Notes under the pieces: generated by a model
The model's input: the letters and a program-made list of their open reading frames with translations, nothing else
Databases searched by the model: none
Told to the model about the DNA's origin: nothing
Shown here: piece by piece, positions 14,269-26,613 of the stretch
Layout of the letters: each line of letters opens with the position of its first letter
How positions within the stretch are numbered: the stretch's first letter is position 1
Assembly (NCBI GenBank): GCA_018907035.1
Contig: JACCIC010000099.1
Coordinates: 1,844,001-1,908,000, forward strand
Source: Sycobia sp. Sy_11
Lineage: Eukaryota; Arthropoda; Insecta; Hymenoptera; Epichrysomallidae
DNA length: 64,000 nt
Reading direction: 5' to 3'
Program-made: the position numbers and the translations under genes

Positions 14269-14463
14269 GCGATATATATATACGACTTACGTGCGTATGT
14301 CTAATATCTGAGGCCACAACTGAAAGCACGTCGCATTACTAACTCCTGCACTCAGCGCAGAAGCCTAGAATCACATCGAAACGTACTATACTATGCCTAG
14401 CTCACCCCGTGTTAATCATCCCTTGTTACCTCTCCCTCACGGCCCATCCACCTCTAACTCGAG

Positions 14464-14528
<65 letters not shown>

Positions 14529-14550
14529 TAGTTAGATAGATAGATATTCG

Positions 14551-14608
<58 letters not shown>

Positions 14609-14852
14609 ATGACTGCCCAGATTCGGACGACGTCATACCTACACTTTGCACCCCCCCGTCCTGGACGTAAGTCGAGGAGGAGGACGATTGCCGTCGACTC
14701 GTCATTAACCCTTTCATACCTTTGTTATCTCTACTATTCACTCCCTCCCTCCTCCCCTTCCATAGTATACAATGGCACGAGAAGCACCATTAGTAGTAGC
14801 AGGTTCGAGTAGCTCCTGACGTAGTCGCACCGAGCCTGCGTGTTTACGATGG

Positions 14853-14910
<58 letters not shown>

Positions 14911-17900
14911 AAGACGAACGTAAGCTTGGGGTTGTCTTTCATTAAAGATTAGCGTGCTAGCTATACGATTAGCATATAATGCCACGGTGCATTCGGCGCA
15001 CTAGTCTATACGTTGTCTTTATGTCTGCCTGGCAGAGGAATGGGAAAAGGGATATGGAGCGAAGAGGACATTAACATTCTGTGCTACCACGACACGACGG
15101 GGAGGTTTCTCTTTTTTATTACCGTCGAGTTCCGTGCGCCGAAATTGTAGAAAGTATAAAGAGAAAGAGAGGATGGAATTGAAACTATATGACCGAGAAA
15201 CGAGGATAATTTCGTAGGTAGTGGGGTGGGGGTTATTTTTCTGGAATAGAGCACTGGATTGTCGTTGAATAATATAAGGGTAGTGGGGGGGGGGGGTAAA
15301 CATTTCGGGGCATAAAAATCGCCGAGGCAGATAGAAACGTTATTTTATGAAATTAGGGATATAACATTCATGTAAAAGCATACATCATAGTTTATCTATT
15401 ATTACATATGAAGCACATCCAAAAGTAATGGAAATTGAATTAAGGAGTGCATTAAGGATTGACCAGCGGAGAGTTCTAAGCGGTAACTCCTTATAATTTC
15501 TTATATAAAATCTGATCGATCAAAATACAGTGCTGAATCGCGAGACTATAAATGTGGCCCCCAAAAAACAGTAATTATTAAGTCAATAATATGTAATTTT
15601 ATTAGTGTATCCAAAAAAGCTCGTCCAAAGAAATGAAAACTCAAGGTAATGCTCTTTTTTTCGATTGTCAAAGTAATCTGTAAGCGGAATTTCTTCGCCT
15701 AAACTAAATGGTTAATCAATGATCCTACAGTATTCTATTACGATTCTAAGGTTTTGAAGAGATGTGACTGTAGGAATCTACAGTAAAGAAAAGGGCTAAT
15801 CTTTAGTATGTAGGAGATTGATTCTTCTAAAAGAATAAAGTACCTAAAGTAAATTTTGAAACAAATTGTGACTAAATTTCGTACAATGATGAGTTGGTAC
15901 ATCAAAGGCACGAATATGAATATACCGCAGTTACTTTTTACGTGTCAATGTTTTTTGATCTGAGAAACTGCAAACTAACTTATTTCAGGATAAAGAATTT
16001 TTACGTAAAAATAATTAAGCTATCTTTTTGCAATGATAGATACGATAAAGTTAATGCTGTGCAGTATTAAATCATTAATTACTAATTGAACTACGTATAG
16101 TGTTTCAATCGTTAATTATAAAATAATTGAATTGAAAATAGTATAAAATTGTATAAGAATTTTCTTTTTTAATTTTACTCCAACTCACATAAGTACGCCA
16201 TAAAAAGACGTGATGTGAAAATTTAAGATATTTCACACTCTTTATTGTTGACCGTACGACTCGATCGATAATATGTTCTAACTATTATACAAAAGGACGC
16301 TGACGAATGACCGATCGATGGCAAAACTCGCGTCGGCCAGCACGACGCGTCGCAGAGAGTGTTATCTCGGCCAATTAAAAAGCTATATCATTCGGACACT
16401 GTTGAAGCCACTGTGCGACCGGTCGAGTACTCCGGTGCGCACGTGCGGGTGCGCCTCTTTCATATATATATATATATCAAAAACCGGTACGCGCCCCAGC
16501 GGGATCGTAAAGCGCGCGTATACAAACTAGGAACTTATATCCTGCGCCCTATAAAAGAATTTACCTGGTGCACTCGCTCGCGTCGTCGTCGGCCACCGAG
16601 AACGCACTCGAAAATCGCGCGGATCCAAATATATGGGAAGGGGGCGGAAATTCATTTTATCGTTCCTCTCCACTTGCCTCGCTCTTGAGTTTCAAACGCT
16701 TGCTGTAATTTTATAATTTTGATCCCCCGTCACGCTCTGCTGGATGATAAATTAATCCACCTACCACATACCCTTTTTATTTTTCGCAGTTTTTATATTA
16801 GAAAAACTTTTTTCTCTTGTCCATCTCTCTTCTCTCTGCACTCTCCCTCTCCCCTCTCCTCTTTCTCTCTGTACCTCTCTCTGTCTCTCTCTCTCTCTCT
16901 CTCTTGCTCTTTCTATCTTTATATATATATCAGGATGGCATTGATTTCGGTGATGAATTGAAATCCCTTTTATCGATACTACCGGTAGTCCAGGTGTTTT
17001 ATTGGAATTCATTGGGCACACCTGTCGTAGACACCTCATATCGATTATTTAGCAAAGAAACTTCATATAATTTTATATAACTTATACTTTTATCGAAAAT
17101 AAACTAGCGAGTAGATGTTGTTTTCTCACTAGGATTATTATTTTGTGATAATGCTGGATTCTTCGCAAAAAATTAGAATAATATTCCAAACAGAATTATT
17201 GCATAAGATATGTTGAGGATCTGTGCGATTATGTAGCTCCTGTCAGGGTTTGTTTGGGCCGGCTATGCACAGATTTGAGCAGATGAAATGAAATGCACGC
17301 GTACTTCACAGCTTTATTAATGTACAGATTTGTGCGCACGCGCTTTCCAGATCATTTAGAGTATCTCTTGATAAAATATGTGCCGAAGCGAAAAACGCTC
17401 TTTACAAATACAAAGAGTGCATTCATGGAATAACCTTTCAGATGAGATCAGGCATTTGCCTTCATTCAACAGCTGCAAATGTGCAATGAAGAGGGATCAT
17501 CAACTTCATGAAGTTCAATCGAACTATAATTGTTAATTTATTTTGTGTTATCCCATATATACCTAGAGTCAAGTTTTACGTATGCATGTATTTAAGGGCT
17601 GACTGGTATGAGTGTTGCAGTAAGGAATAAATGTAATTTTTACTTCACCTAGCAACAGATTTAAGAATAATTTTTCTATTTTTATTATATTGTTTTATGC
17701 TCTTGTATTTTAAAGAAATATAAAGTACTATTACATGTCTGTAATATTGATAAGACTATATTTATATTGTATTGTATTAAACAAATCAATATAAATCTAC
17801 CTATCTATCTATCTATCTATTTATCAATACATCTATCTCTCTGTATCCCTCTCGCACGCTTCTTCCGATATTACACATTTTGATAATTTTGAAACGTGTC

Positions 17901-20900
17901 TGTCGTTGTAGGAGGCGTTGGAAGTGCTTCGCACAACCTCGAGCACGGTCGAGCTCGTGGTTTGCCGGCTTCCGGGTGACTCGAACGGGACGCCGCCTGG
18001 AGCGCCACCACCACCACCGCCGACGCGCAGGGACAATCCGGGACTCACGCTCAAGATACCACTGGAGCCGTTGCCGCCGCTGGACGTCGAACCATGCGGG
18101 GTGAGTGTCTAATGCTTATATATATATATACAAATATACATGGTAGTAAGATAATATTTGCTTATGTTGGTGAATGCATTGAAAGTAGAAGTATTATTCA
18201 ATAATTGTACGTAATAAATTTTTTTTCCAATGAACTCATCCAACTGTGCTACGTACAGATGAACTGTTTTTTATAAATTTTACAATAATTAACTGCTATC
18301 AATAATTATTTAATAAACGAAAAAAACTTCATTATAAAAGATGTTTTCAACAGTACGTGCTTTGTTTAAACTATGAGATGTATGCTCTTCCTTTTTTAAC
18401 ACTATAGTTGTCTCCTACTGGTTCAATTTCGATTAAGTTCAAATTTTATCTCTGCAGTATCATTTCTAAAGTTGATGCTACAGAATTGAAGTCATTTCAG
18501 CATACGTGTCAAATTTCTCTTTATAGCATAATCTACAGCAATTACTATGCCAGAGATATAAAATAATCGAGTTTAAAAATTATGTCGTGGAATAAACTAA
18601 AGTACCAAGTATTTTTATTTTCTAAAAAGATACTGAAGTTCGTAAAAAAGAAAGCTTAAAGTAAAAAAGAAAAATAGTTCCACGGGGTATTTTAAGCGAA
18701 AATATATTGAATGCATTTACATATAATGCTACTTTCGTCGTACAAGATTACGTATTAATTTACATAATAACTACATGAGTAGTTATATAGTGTATTTCTA
18801 TTTTTTTTATTCCACTGTAAACTATCTATATGTGTCTTTTATTGAATGGAGCAACTATAGAATTTATGAAACTATATCCAAAGTACAGATACTTTAAATA
18901 ATTTTTTGCTTATCGACTTTATAATAAAGTTTTTTTTAAGTACTTGAATTTTTTTCTAATTAACAATAACAAATGCATCTTCTCTTCTCAAAAAAATGCA
19001 GTAAACGCTAAAAAATTTAACGGGTAAATCAAAAGGAGATCTCTTATCACTATATTTTAGTACATATTGTAATTTAAGGTAATATTTACTCGGTGTAAAT
19101 TAAAATTCTAAAGGAAATTTAATCTCATTGTGCAGCGAATTTTCCATCTATAGTATCCTTTTAAAAAAAATTAACATACATGCATATTTAATTCCCGCAC
19201 ATGCTTGCATAATATTATCTCGAAACTTGCAACCCGCGCAAACCTCGAACACCAGAAACTAAACTCCCCCGAAATAAAACGAGCCGAATGACCGTGCAGG
19301 AATTCGACGTTGAGATGACCAAGGTAGGGGGCAGCCTGGGCTTCACCCTGCGCAAAGCCGACAGCAGCGCCCTCGGGCACTACGTTCGCGCCCTAGTGCG
19401 CGAGCCGGCCCTCAGCGACGGCCGCATCCAGCCGGGCGACAAGATCGTGGCCGTGGACGGTGCGCCCCTGTCGCCGATGAGCCACGAGGAGGCGGTGGCC
19501 CTGCTGAGGAAGTGCGGGCCACGGGTGAGGCTGCGACTCTACCGGGACCTCGCGCAGACGCCAGTCTCAGCTCTGTCGCCGACCGAGCCCGATTATCCGT
19601 TGCGCCCCACTAAGACCTGCTTGAGGTGAGGATGACGTTTGAATACTAATAATAATAATCATAAATAATATTAATAACAACAAAACAATGATAACAACAA
19701 TAACAATAATAATAATAATAATAATAATAATGACGATGATGATGGTAACATTGAACTATTGAACAATTTATATAATTACGAATTCGCGGACGGTTTTGAT
19801 TGAAATGTATAATTTTTGCATGATTGTGTATTCAAGGATAGAATCTGAAGAAAGAAATGATTAATGACATGGACAAATTGAGAAAAATACTTGGATAAGG
19901 TAAAATAGGCGCAACGCAATAATACAAAGTTAATATCATAATGTACAAGTACTATTTTTATGCATTTATCAATAATAATAAAATCAAATCGATCATGTTA
20001 AAACTGTAGTAGAACAACAGTTCTTTTCCGTCGACCCATTTTTAAAAAATATATCTCGTATTTCGTGAAAATTATACATTAATTGCATTTTCAAATTTAT
20101 GTTCATGGAATATTCATATGGATATAGGTAGGAAATTCACTGTAAAATTTATAACATAATGCGCGATGATTGAAGAAAAATTAATTAATAATTTCTTTTT
20201 ACAAAAATTCAATAAACAAATAAGTTTTTAATAACATCAATAAGATGCCTTTTTATATATTCGATGCTTCATATGAAATGAAAAATAGAAGCATTGAAAT
20301 CGTTATACTTAACTCCATTTATTAAATTTTAGATTGGCTGTTTTAATTATGAATTTCAATACTCTGTCATTATTCCAAATATAAAATGAAACAAATTTTT
20401 CATCACGTTTACAATTTAATTTACGCCACTTTTCATTAATGTACTGTTCTCGCATTTTTTGTACTTTATTCGAATATTTAATTATTATGAAATTATTTAA
20501 TGAAACGGAGAACAATTTTGCTTTTTAAATTTTTATCGAGCAATGAGAAAAGTAATTGTTCAGGTATTCGAGCCATATTTCAATATTTAAAAAACGCCTA
20601 TTTTTTATTTTAAATTAAAAAAAAATCTTTTAAAACTTTTAAAAACTATATACTATATACTCTATACTTTCATAACAAAAGAATATTTCGAATATTTAAA
20701 CTTACTTAATATCAAACTTTCAATTTCCACACTTACAATCACATGTTTCTTTTCATTTAAAAAAGATGTAAAGAGTTTTATTTAAAAAGGAACTTATTGT
20801 TTTCGGAAATATAAATATTATATAAATACAATAAATAGAAGAGTATAGAATATATAGTATAATTATAAGAGTTTTTAGAAAATATCCAAGACATTTCATA

Positions 20901-23187
20901 TTAGTTAGACCATAATTTTACTTTGAAAAGAATGAGAATTACAAAGCTAAAATTAGAAACAAAACTAAAGTATCAAAATCATTTACTTTCACTATTCATA
21001 AACCTATTGGAACGTTCACCTTTTATAATAAATATAAACAATGGCAATGGAATTTCTGTTCGAACTTTAAGTGTTCAAGCATATTCTAACTATTCTATCC
21101 ATTTTAGCATCTCAAGCTATTCGAATAATTCGATCAGCTGAAACAGCTAAAATCTTCGAACAACTCCAACAGTTTGAACAGCTGGAGCGGTGAAAATTTT
21201 CGAATATTTTTAAATTGTTCGAAGCGTTGAATCAGAAACTCAATTTGAACATTAAATTAGAACATCAAAACACTGTAAGCTCTATAATAAATATAGATGC
21301 AATGAAGAAATTGGTCCAAATGATCGTGAGATTGTTTAAAATAAAACTACAGAATTTTGAGTAACATAGATGCCAACCTTTTTAAGGCTATTCACTAATT
21401 CAGTCTTTTTCAGTACCAAATTAAATCCTATGAACAAATTTTTCGTTGACGCTCAAAGTATTAGTCATGTTTGTATCAATAAAATAATTTTAATTATAAT
21501 TTTGGACGTAAACTTATTTTACGAAAAATTTGTTTATATTTTTTAATTTTCTACCCTAAGAAGGGTTAGTTTTGTTGTCAGTTAGTTGAATCAGTTGAAA
21601 TAATTAGTTCGTTGGGCTTATTATTTTCCAAAATTCTGCTGACGAAGTCTACAATTTATAATTCAATATAAATGGGATAGCAATTTTTCCATTATTCGTA
21701 TAATAAACAATTATGATATAAAAAGCATGAAAGATTCCATTATATCTATTATATGAGAATTGTTTTTGTTTGGCACTGCGATAAGAAAAAGATAGACTTT
21801 ATTGTTTCTCTTTCTCCGCCCTTTAGAATTTTAATTTGATTTTCAAAGGTGCATCCCTCTTTCCTCGAGCTAACTTTGTATAATTAATGAAAATTGAAAG
21901 AATGCAAAAAGTAAAGACAAACGAAAGTGAAAGCCCGCGCAATATGAGATTCATTATCTTAATTTACAGAACGAAGACAGAAAGAAAAGGTAAAAATAAA
22001 GCGTATATAAAGTATACTTCAACGAGGCAAAAAAAAAGCTTTCAGTGTGATAAAGAGAGAGGGGAAGGGTGAGCTCGTCTTACGAGAAATAAAGTATATG
22101 TTAAGGGATGAAATTTTCAACGCCCTATTTTTCTTCTTTCCCTTTGCAGACAAGAGGCCGTCGACATGCTCTGCGACTTGGCGGTAAGAAAATTATCGCC
22201 GGGCACGTCGAGCAGCTCGAGCTGCCCAAGGCAGTCGTCCGGCGCCTCCTGCAATTCACCGAGGAGGCTACGCAGACCGGCTACTCGCTCCTCCAACGCC
22301 GAGACCGACGAAGGTACGTACGTAATGCGCGCTATAAGAACCGCATCCCTATGCGCGCGTTGTCGCTGCATTATGGCGGTAGTAGTATCGTATTTATATT
22401 TATGGTCACGCGGGAAGGCTAACGGAACCGACTATTATCGTCCGATTAGAATGCCGCGCGACAGCTCGGAAGTTGCATGTACTTCTCGAGCTGTCGCGAA
22501 ACTGTTTGACGTTCGAGTCAGTCGAAATTAGCAGTAATAATAAACTATATCATTATATAAATTTAACACTTATAGTAAGTTATTCACTCGTCTAGCAGTA
22601 TAAATTTTACCAGTCGTTATATTTACAAAACGAATTTTATGCTTGGCGCTCCACTGCTAAATGACTAGATCAATTTTTGGCACTGCTGTATCGAGAAAAA
22701 AATCCTTGTACAAAATATTTTATATCTAAGTTTATAACAGAGCCCCTTAAAGAAAAAGGTCTTTAAAAGGGCTTTTTCCATGCGCTTCAATTCTGACTCT
22801 GTATATTATAAGGAGTATGTGAAAGAACCATTAAAATATAAAGAATTGACGCTCTGTAATTTGAAAATTAAAAGTCCAACCGTTCCTTCGGACATCACAT
22901 ACACGTACGTTTGTGTGCGCAGCGTCGGCGTGCAGCACGTTGAGCCGGGCGAACAAGCGTCACTCGCACGCCTCGAGCCTCAGCCAGGAGACCTCGGACT
23001 CGGAACAGTGCTCGATCAAGACCCAAATCACGAACTCCCAGCCGGAAACGCCGGCCAACGACATAATAGACCCGCCGCCGCTCTACGACGTCTGCGACTC
23101 CGGCGACACCTCCTCCGCCAGGCCCACCTCGCACATCCACCACCACCACCACCACCACCACCACCACCATCATCAGCAGTCGCCGCC

Positions 23188-23220
<33 letters not shown>

Positions 23221-26080
23221 GCCGCCGAGCAGGCCCAGCTTCCTCGACCTGCGCCCGGCCGGCGCCGCCGCGGACGGCAAGCCCCGCTTCCAGTTCAGCG
23301 TCGAGTCCGAGGAGGACGCGCACGGCGGCGGCCCCGACGACGGCTCGGGGCGACGGCTCGGCGCCGAGCAGCAGGACACGGACCTGCCGAGCGAGCCGGC
23401 CTCGATGCCACCCCTGCTGAGCGGCGCCAGCGGCGGCAGCACCGCGGGCACCGCGTTCAGCTACAAGAACCCGGCCTACCAGAGCGCCAATCCGGCCTGC
23501 GGGCAGAGCCAGACGCTCCTCGCCGAGCCCATCAGCGGCGGCGCTGGCCCCAAGGGCAAGGCCTCGCATTCGAGCGAGCAGGATATTCCAGGTCAGACAT
23601 AGAAACAATTATATTCTGTATATATTATTGTATCCTTATCCGTAAGTAAACGTGACCTGCTCCTGCGTGGTTTTTTCTTCTTGCTCGCTATAAATCACAG
23701 TACAGGACAAAAACCAGGAAACGTTTCTTTCCTTCTCAAATCCGATCGAGGACTGGGGATGCGAGCTTTTGAGCTTTATCTTAACTGCTTATTAACATAG
23801 TTAATTAGATTTATTAAGTTTTTCAAATAACAACATTTGTGTTTGTTTATGCCAGTGCAGATTTTAATACTCGATTTCAGTTACTCAAACGGTTCAAGCG
23901 ATAGATGTATACGCAGGCCTATTAAATATAAAATCCTCACAGTATATAAAGTAATCTTTCGTTATAGTTTCTTAAAAAAAATCAATTTATTTTGATGGAA
24001 CTTTTTTAGTATCATATTCATTTTAAAAACATAAATTTTGGTTTCTCATACTTAAATTTTTGTGTTTCTAACGTAACCGTTCAAATTATTAACAAAAAAA
24101 ATTTTTAATCCAAAAATAAATAGTAAAATAAGTGAGTTCGACTAGTCTTATTTCGAAAAAGATTTTACTCAATCTTTAAATCGATACATGATCCTTTTAA
24201 CAAAATAAGAGTATCGATTGGAAAAAAGTAATGTATCAATATTAGTAATTTGTAAGTTTTCCAGATATCCAATATTGAGTTAAATTAGAGGTTTATTCAT
24301 CATTTTTATGCAATTAAGATTTTTTTTATGATAAACAATCCAGTATTGCAAAAATGGAGGTTTTCGGGGATTTCTACATGTATATTTCTGTAATATCATT
24401 AATGAAGTAAAAAAGAATAGTTATTTTTAACGCGTAGCATATATGATGAAAAAATTAGATTATAAATAGCATAATCTGTTGAAAATTTGAGGTGATGCGA
24501 TTTGCGATTTATAGATAAACTTCAATACGAAGTATCGAATACTCGCTTTAGTATATAAGATTTTCCTATAATCAAAATGTTAGCAAAAATTTCTTAGTAC
24601 AAATCCATACAATATTTAGTATAATTTTTTTTCTATAATTTAAATTTTTGATTTCGATAAATTTGATTAATGCTGAAATATTTGTTATTCTTTATAGGGA
24701 AAATTATGGGTGGCGACGATCCAATCGGTAGTAAAGGCTTACTGAAATGGAAGGGAGTAATGTTTGCACCAAGTGATACAGATGAAACCGATGGAAGATG
24801 TATAATACACGAAGACAAGAACTCTGCCGAATCAGCGGCTTTAACGAGTCTCCATGAACAAGGACACGAGGTAAAAACAATAGTCAAGCTCGATACCTTA
24901 GTTTTTTTTGTGGATTCATTAAAAAAAATTATTTAATAAAACACTCTAACTAATAAATAAATATATACATTTTATTAACAAAAATTATAACGCGTACTTC
25001 ACCTTTACTTTATGAAGTACTTATGCACTTGTATATGTATGCAATAAAATAAGAACTCCATAAAAACTATTTACTATTTATGTTTCAGGTGTTCATGGTT
25101 GAGCTGACACGCGGATGGAATAGTCGACTCGGTTTCAGTTTGCAACCAGAAGGAGAAAATACAGTGATATCCGTTGTCCATCCCGATAGTGTAGCTGCTA
25201 AAGATGGAAGACTTAAACAGGGAGATATTTTGATAATGGTAGAGTATAATTGTTATAGTTCTTCCATGATGCGCGCCCACCCGTTGAAAATAAAACCAAA
25301 GTATATTATCTATACTAAATTCTAATGGCAATAAATTTCTATCTGAATATTGTCCACTTCGTCAAACTTTGTCAAGAATTGCGAAACGTATTAAATTGCG
25401 ATACTGGGCAATATTTTGCAAATTCTAGGAAAGCCTGACAAAACTTGGCACACATTTGTAAAGTTTGGCAAAGATGAGCAAAGTCTACCACGGTTTATAA
25501 AAGACAAATTAAAGAAGCTGAAAAAACTTTTTTCCATATATCTATTGTGGAACTGAATGTCGAATGGAATTTTTCAGACATTATCCAAAAATTGACCAGT
25601 TTTATATCAGTTTTTATTAAACTTTGCAAAAAGTATCAGATTTTTTAATTAGATTTTGTCAAACTGACCAATATTATCAGATTTTGCTTATAATATTGCT
25701 ACAATGCGTCTATGCTTATTGAGTCAAAAATGTTATAAAACTTTGTCAAACGTTGCGAAATACTTTTAAGTATGAAAATTTGAGAAAGTTTGACAAAGTT
25801 CGCGAAATCTAGTAAAGTCCTGGCAAAGCTTAGCAAGGTAATCTCTTTCTTTTCACCAGGAAACTTATCGAACAAGCATACGCAAACTCCATTTCTTCCA
25901 TGAAATTTGTTTTGATCCCTTCTATAGACAATCGCAAAGAAATAACTCTTTTCCCAATTTCAGGTGAACGACGAGAGCGTGGAGCACATGTCGACCGCCA
26001 ACATAATCGATCTGCTGCGCAAGATTCGCGGATCGATAGGGATCACAGTGCTGCGGCGAAAGAAGGAGGATGCGACGTGA
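9395..26080 (+). CDS. Multi-PDZ scaffold protein, 3' part of gene (eight exons, 5'-partial)
   Basis: Joined exons 9395-9588, 17912-18100, 19300-19625, 22150-22313, 22923-23591, 24698-24870, 25089-25238 and 25964-26080 keep one frame and give the last 659 residues to a TGA. Three PDZ domains are visible (residues about 3-87, 128-209 and 572-653), each with the G-L-G-type carboxylate-binding loop; the second has His at the first position of helix alpha-B, typical of class I ligand binding. Between PDZ2 and PDZ3 is a roughly 360-residue polar linker with poly-His and poly-Gln. PDZ scaffolds bind C-terminal tails of membrane proteins at junctions or cortex. The PDZ series resembles those of big bang, PTPN13-like and FRMPD-like proteins, but I cannot choose among them without a search. 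The first exon starts inside a codon, so N-terminal domains are missing. PDZ assignment is firm; the family name is not. Confidence 0.85.
9954..10230. repeat. (CT)n, then (TA)n-(GA)n compound microsatellites
   Basis: An imperfect CT array covers about 9954-10007. A TA array at about 10167-10199 passes into GA to about 10230. Confidence 0.9.
12151..12193. repeat. (TA)n microsatellite
   Basis: About 43 bp of TA repeat at the left edge of a GC-richer patch. Confidence 0.9.
12240..12420. promoter_or_regulatory. Candidate intronic regulatory element with ATTA-type sites
   Basis: Unique, moderately GC-rich sequence in the 8.3-kb intron holds several TTAATT/AATTAA homeodomain-type core sites close together (about 12261, 12320, 12355 and 12366). 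It lies between a TA and a CT microsatellite. A regulatory role is inferred from composition and motif clustering only. Confidence 0.2.
12640..12842. repeat. (CT)n and (GA)n pair
   Basis: A CT array at about 12640-12679 and a GA array at about 12806-12842 are in opposite orientation and could pair as a hairpin. Confidence 0.9.
13110..13161. repeat. (TA)n microsatellite
   Basis: About 52 bp of pure TA. Confidence 0.95.
14216..14272. repeat. (TA)n array closed by CGCG arms, a near-perfect palindrome
   Basis: The TA run is bounded by TCGCG on the left and CGCGA on the right, so the whole segment of about 57 bp is self-complementary. Confidence 0.85.
14468..14608. repeat. (TA)n then (GA)n compound microsatellite
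   Basis: TA repeats run to about 14525, followed by a short GATA-like stretch and a GA array at about 14553-14608. Confidence 0.95.
14857..14905. repeat. (TA)n microsatellite
   Basis: About 49 bp of TA repeat. Confidence 0.95.
16870..16930. repeat. (CT)n followed by short (TA)n
   Basis: An imperfect CT array runs to about 16903, then a short TATATA run. Confidence 0.85.
17912..18100 (+). CDS. PDZ gene exon b: end of PDZ1 plus proline-rich linker
   Basis: Acceptor TTGTAG, donor GTGAGT. The frame starts EALEVLRTTSSTVELVVCR, which is helix alpha-B and the last strand completing PDZ1. A proline-rich linker with six consecutive prolines follows. The exon has 63 complete codons, phase 0 at both ends. 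Confidence 0.9.
18101..19299 (+). other. Intron of the PDZ gene (1.2 kb)
   Basis: AT-rich. I see no feature in it beyond a short TA run near 18117-18130. Confidence 0.85.
19300..19625 (+). CDS. PDZ gene exon c: complete PDZ2
   Basis: The acceptor GTGCAG precedes GAATTCGAC and the donor GTGAGG follows 19625. One exon encodes the whole domain: the SLGFTL binding loop, IQPGDKIVAVDG, and MSHEEAVALLRKCG, where the His before EEA marks a class I pocket. It ends with two bases of an Arg codon. Confidence 0.92.
19626..22149 (+). other. Intron of the PDZ gene (2.5 kb)
   Basis: Very AT-rich, with AAT/AAC trinucleotide repeats at about 19660-19745. I saw no coding exon. Confidence 0.8.
22150..22313 (+). 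CDS. PDZ gene exon d: linker
   Basis: The acceptor TTGCAG joins the previous two bases to make Arg, then QEAVDMLCDLA and a Ser/Arg-rich segment. The short helix resembles a PDZ alpha-B helix, but no complete domain surrounds it. The donor GTACGT follows, leaving one base of the next codon. Confidence 0.8.
22923..23591 (+). CDS. PDZ gene exon e: low-complexity linker with poly-His and poly-Gln
   Basis: The acceptor GCGCAG restores the frame left by the previous exon. The 222-codon linker is rich in Ser, Pro, Asp and Gly, holds a 14-His run at about 23137-23178 next to Gln runs, and shows no fold. The donor CAG/GTCAGA is at 23592. Frame continuity with both neighbours supports it as coding despite its composition. 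Confidence 0.85.
23137..23218 (+). repeat. Coding (CAC)n-(CAG)n trinucleotide repeat
   Basis: Adjacent CAC and CAG arrays in the coding frame make poly-His directly followed by poly-Gln. Length polymorphism is likely in such tracts (inference). Confidence 0.95.
23592..24697 (+). other. Intron of the PDZ gene (1.1 kb)
   Basis: AT-rich with no recognisable feature. Confidence 0.85.
24698..24870 (+). CDS. PDZ gene exon f: linker before PDZ3
   Basis: The acceptor TTATAG precedes GGAAAATTATG and the donor GTAAAA follows a complete Glu codon. The sequence (KIMGGDDPIGSKG...) is acidic and non-repetitive. Codon use is more AT-rich than in the upstream exons. Confidence 0.85.
25089..25238 (+). CDS. 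PDZ gene exon g: first two thirds of PDZ3
   Basis: Acceptor TTTCAG, donor GTAGAG; 50 complete codons. It reads VFMVELTRGWNSRLGFSL and then LKQGDILIM, the loop and beta strands of a PDZ domain. Confidence 0.9.
25239..25963 (+). other. Intron of the PDZ gene with degenerate repeats
   Basis: The stretch at about 25345-25840 repeats diverged copies of TTTGNCAAA-like words in both orientations (for example at 25363, 25437, 25468, 25742 and 25790). It looks like an old, decayed tandem or inverted repeat of unknown origin. Confidence 0.5.
25964..26080 (+). CDS. PDZ gene terminal exon h: end of PDZ3 and stop
   Basis: The acceptor TTTCAG is followed by VNDESVEHMSTANIIDLLRK, helix alpha-B, and ITVLRRKKEDAT with TGA at 26078-26080. 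PDZ3 thus lies at the extreme C terminus, with only about six residues after the fold. Confidence 0.92.
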   Translation: MNDESVEHMSTANIIDLLRKIRGSIGITVLRRKKEDAT

Positions 26081-26304
26081 TGCTAATAAGCTGATGTTGC
26101 ACATACCTACTAGTTGCTGCATTGCGAGCTCATGATGATATATAGAGGATATTTTTAAGCGCATCACGACGCCGCACCACACCACCCGTAGCGCGTATAT
26201 ATACACACGCAGAGACACGGAAGCCAGCTTCGGCGTTCCTGTATATCGTCGTATTAACGCGCGCGCGCACGTCCGCGCCTCCGACCGCGTCTCTCGAATG
26301 GGAG

Positions 26305-26310
26305 AATAAA
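26305..26310 (+). terminator. Polyadenylation signal AATAAA for the PDZ gene
   Basis: The first AATAAA after the stop codon, 225 bp downstream. Further AATAAA copies after about 26650 could be alternative signals. Confidence 0.5.
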
Positions 26311-26476
26311 AAACTTGACAGCCATTCTTCATGGCTTTTCCTCTTTTTCCCTCTGTTTCCTTTCGTATTTTTTTTAATAATTTACGATTTTTAAAAAACC
26401 GTGTAGGGATTTGCGAACGTATAAAGAGAAAGATAGAAATATTGCGAGGCTATCCGAACGACTCCACATTTAAAGT

Positions 26477-26477
<1 letters not shown>

Positions 26478-26531
<54 letters not shown>

Positions 26532-26613
26532 ATGAAAAAGAATGGGCGAGATAGATAGAGCGAGAGAGAGAGAGAGAGAGAAAGGGGAGGAGGGAGAGAA
26601 AGAGAGAGAGAAA
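26478..26613. repeat. (GA)n arrays
   Basis: Two GA arrays separated by a short unique spacer. Open frames across them are Arg-Glu or Ser-Leu artefacts. Confidence 0.9.

Larger units (their letters stand above)
9589..17911 (+). other. Intron of the PDZ gene (about 8.3 kb)
   Basis: It splits PDZ1 between its strands and helix alpha-B. It contains many TA and GA/CT arrays (listed separately), unique GC-rich patches at about 12240-12420, 12880-13080 and 16300-16640, and no coding exon that I can support. Confidence 0.7.

Noticed and set aside
22780..23649. 289-codon frame and the minus-strand frame over the PDZ linker exon
   Set aside because: They are shadows of the true exon frame, which is fixed by splice phase with both neighbouring exons.
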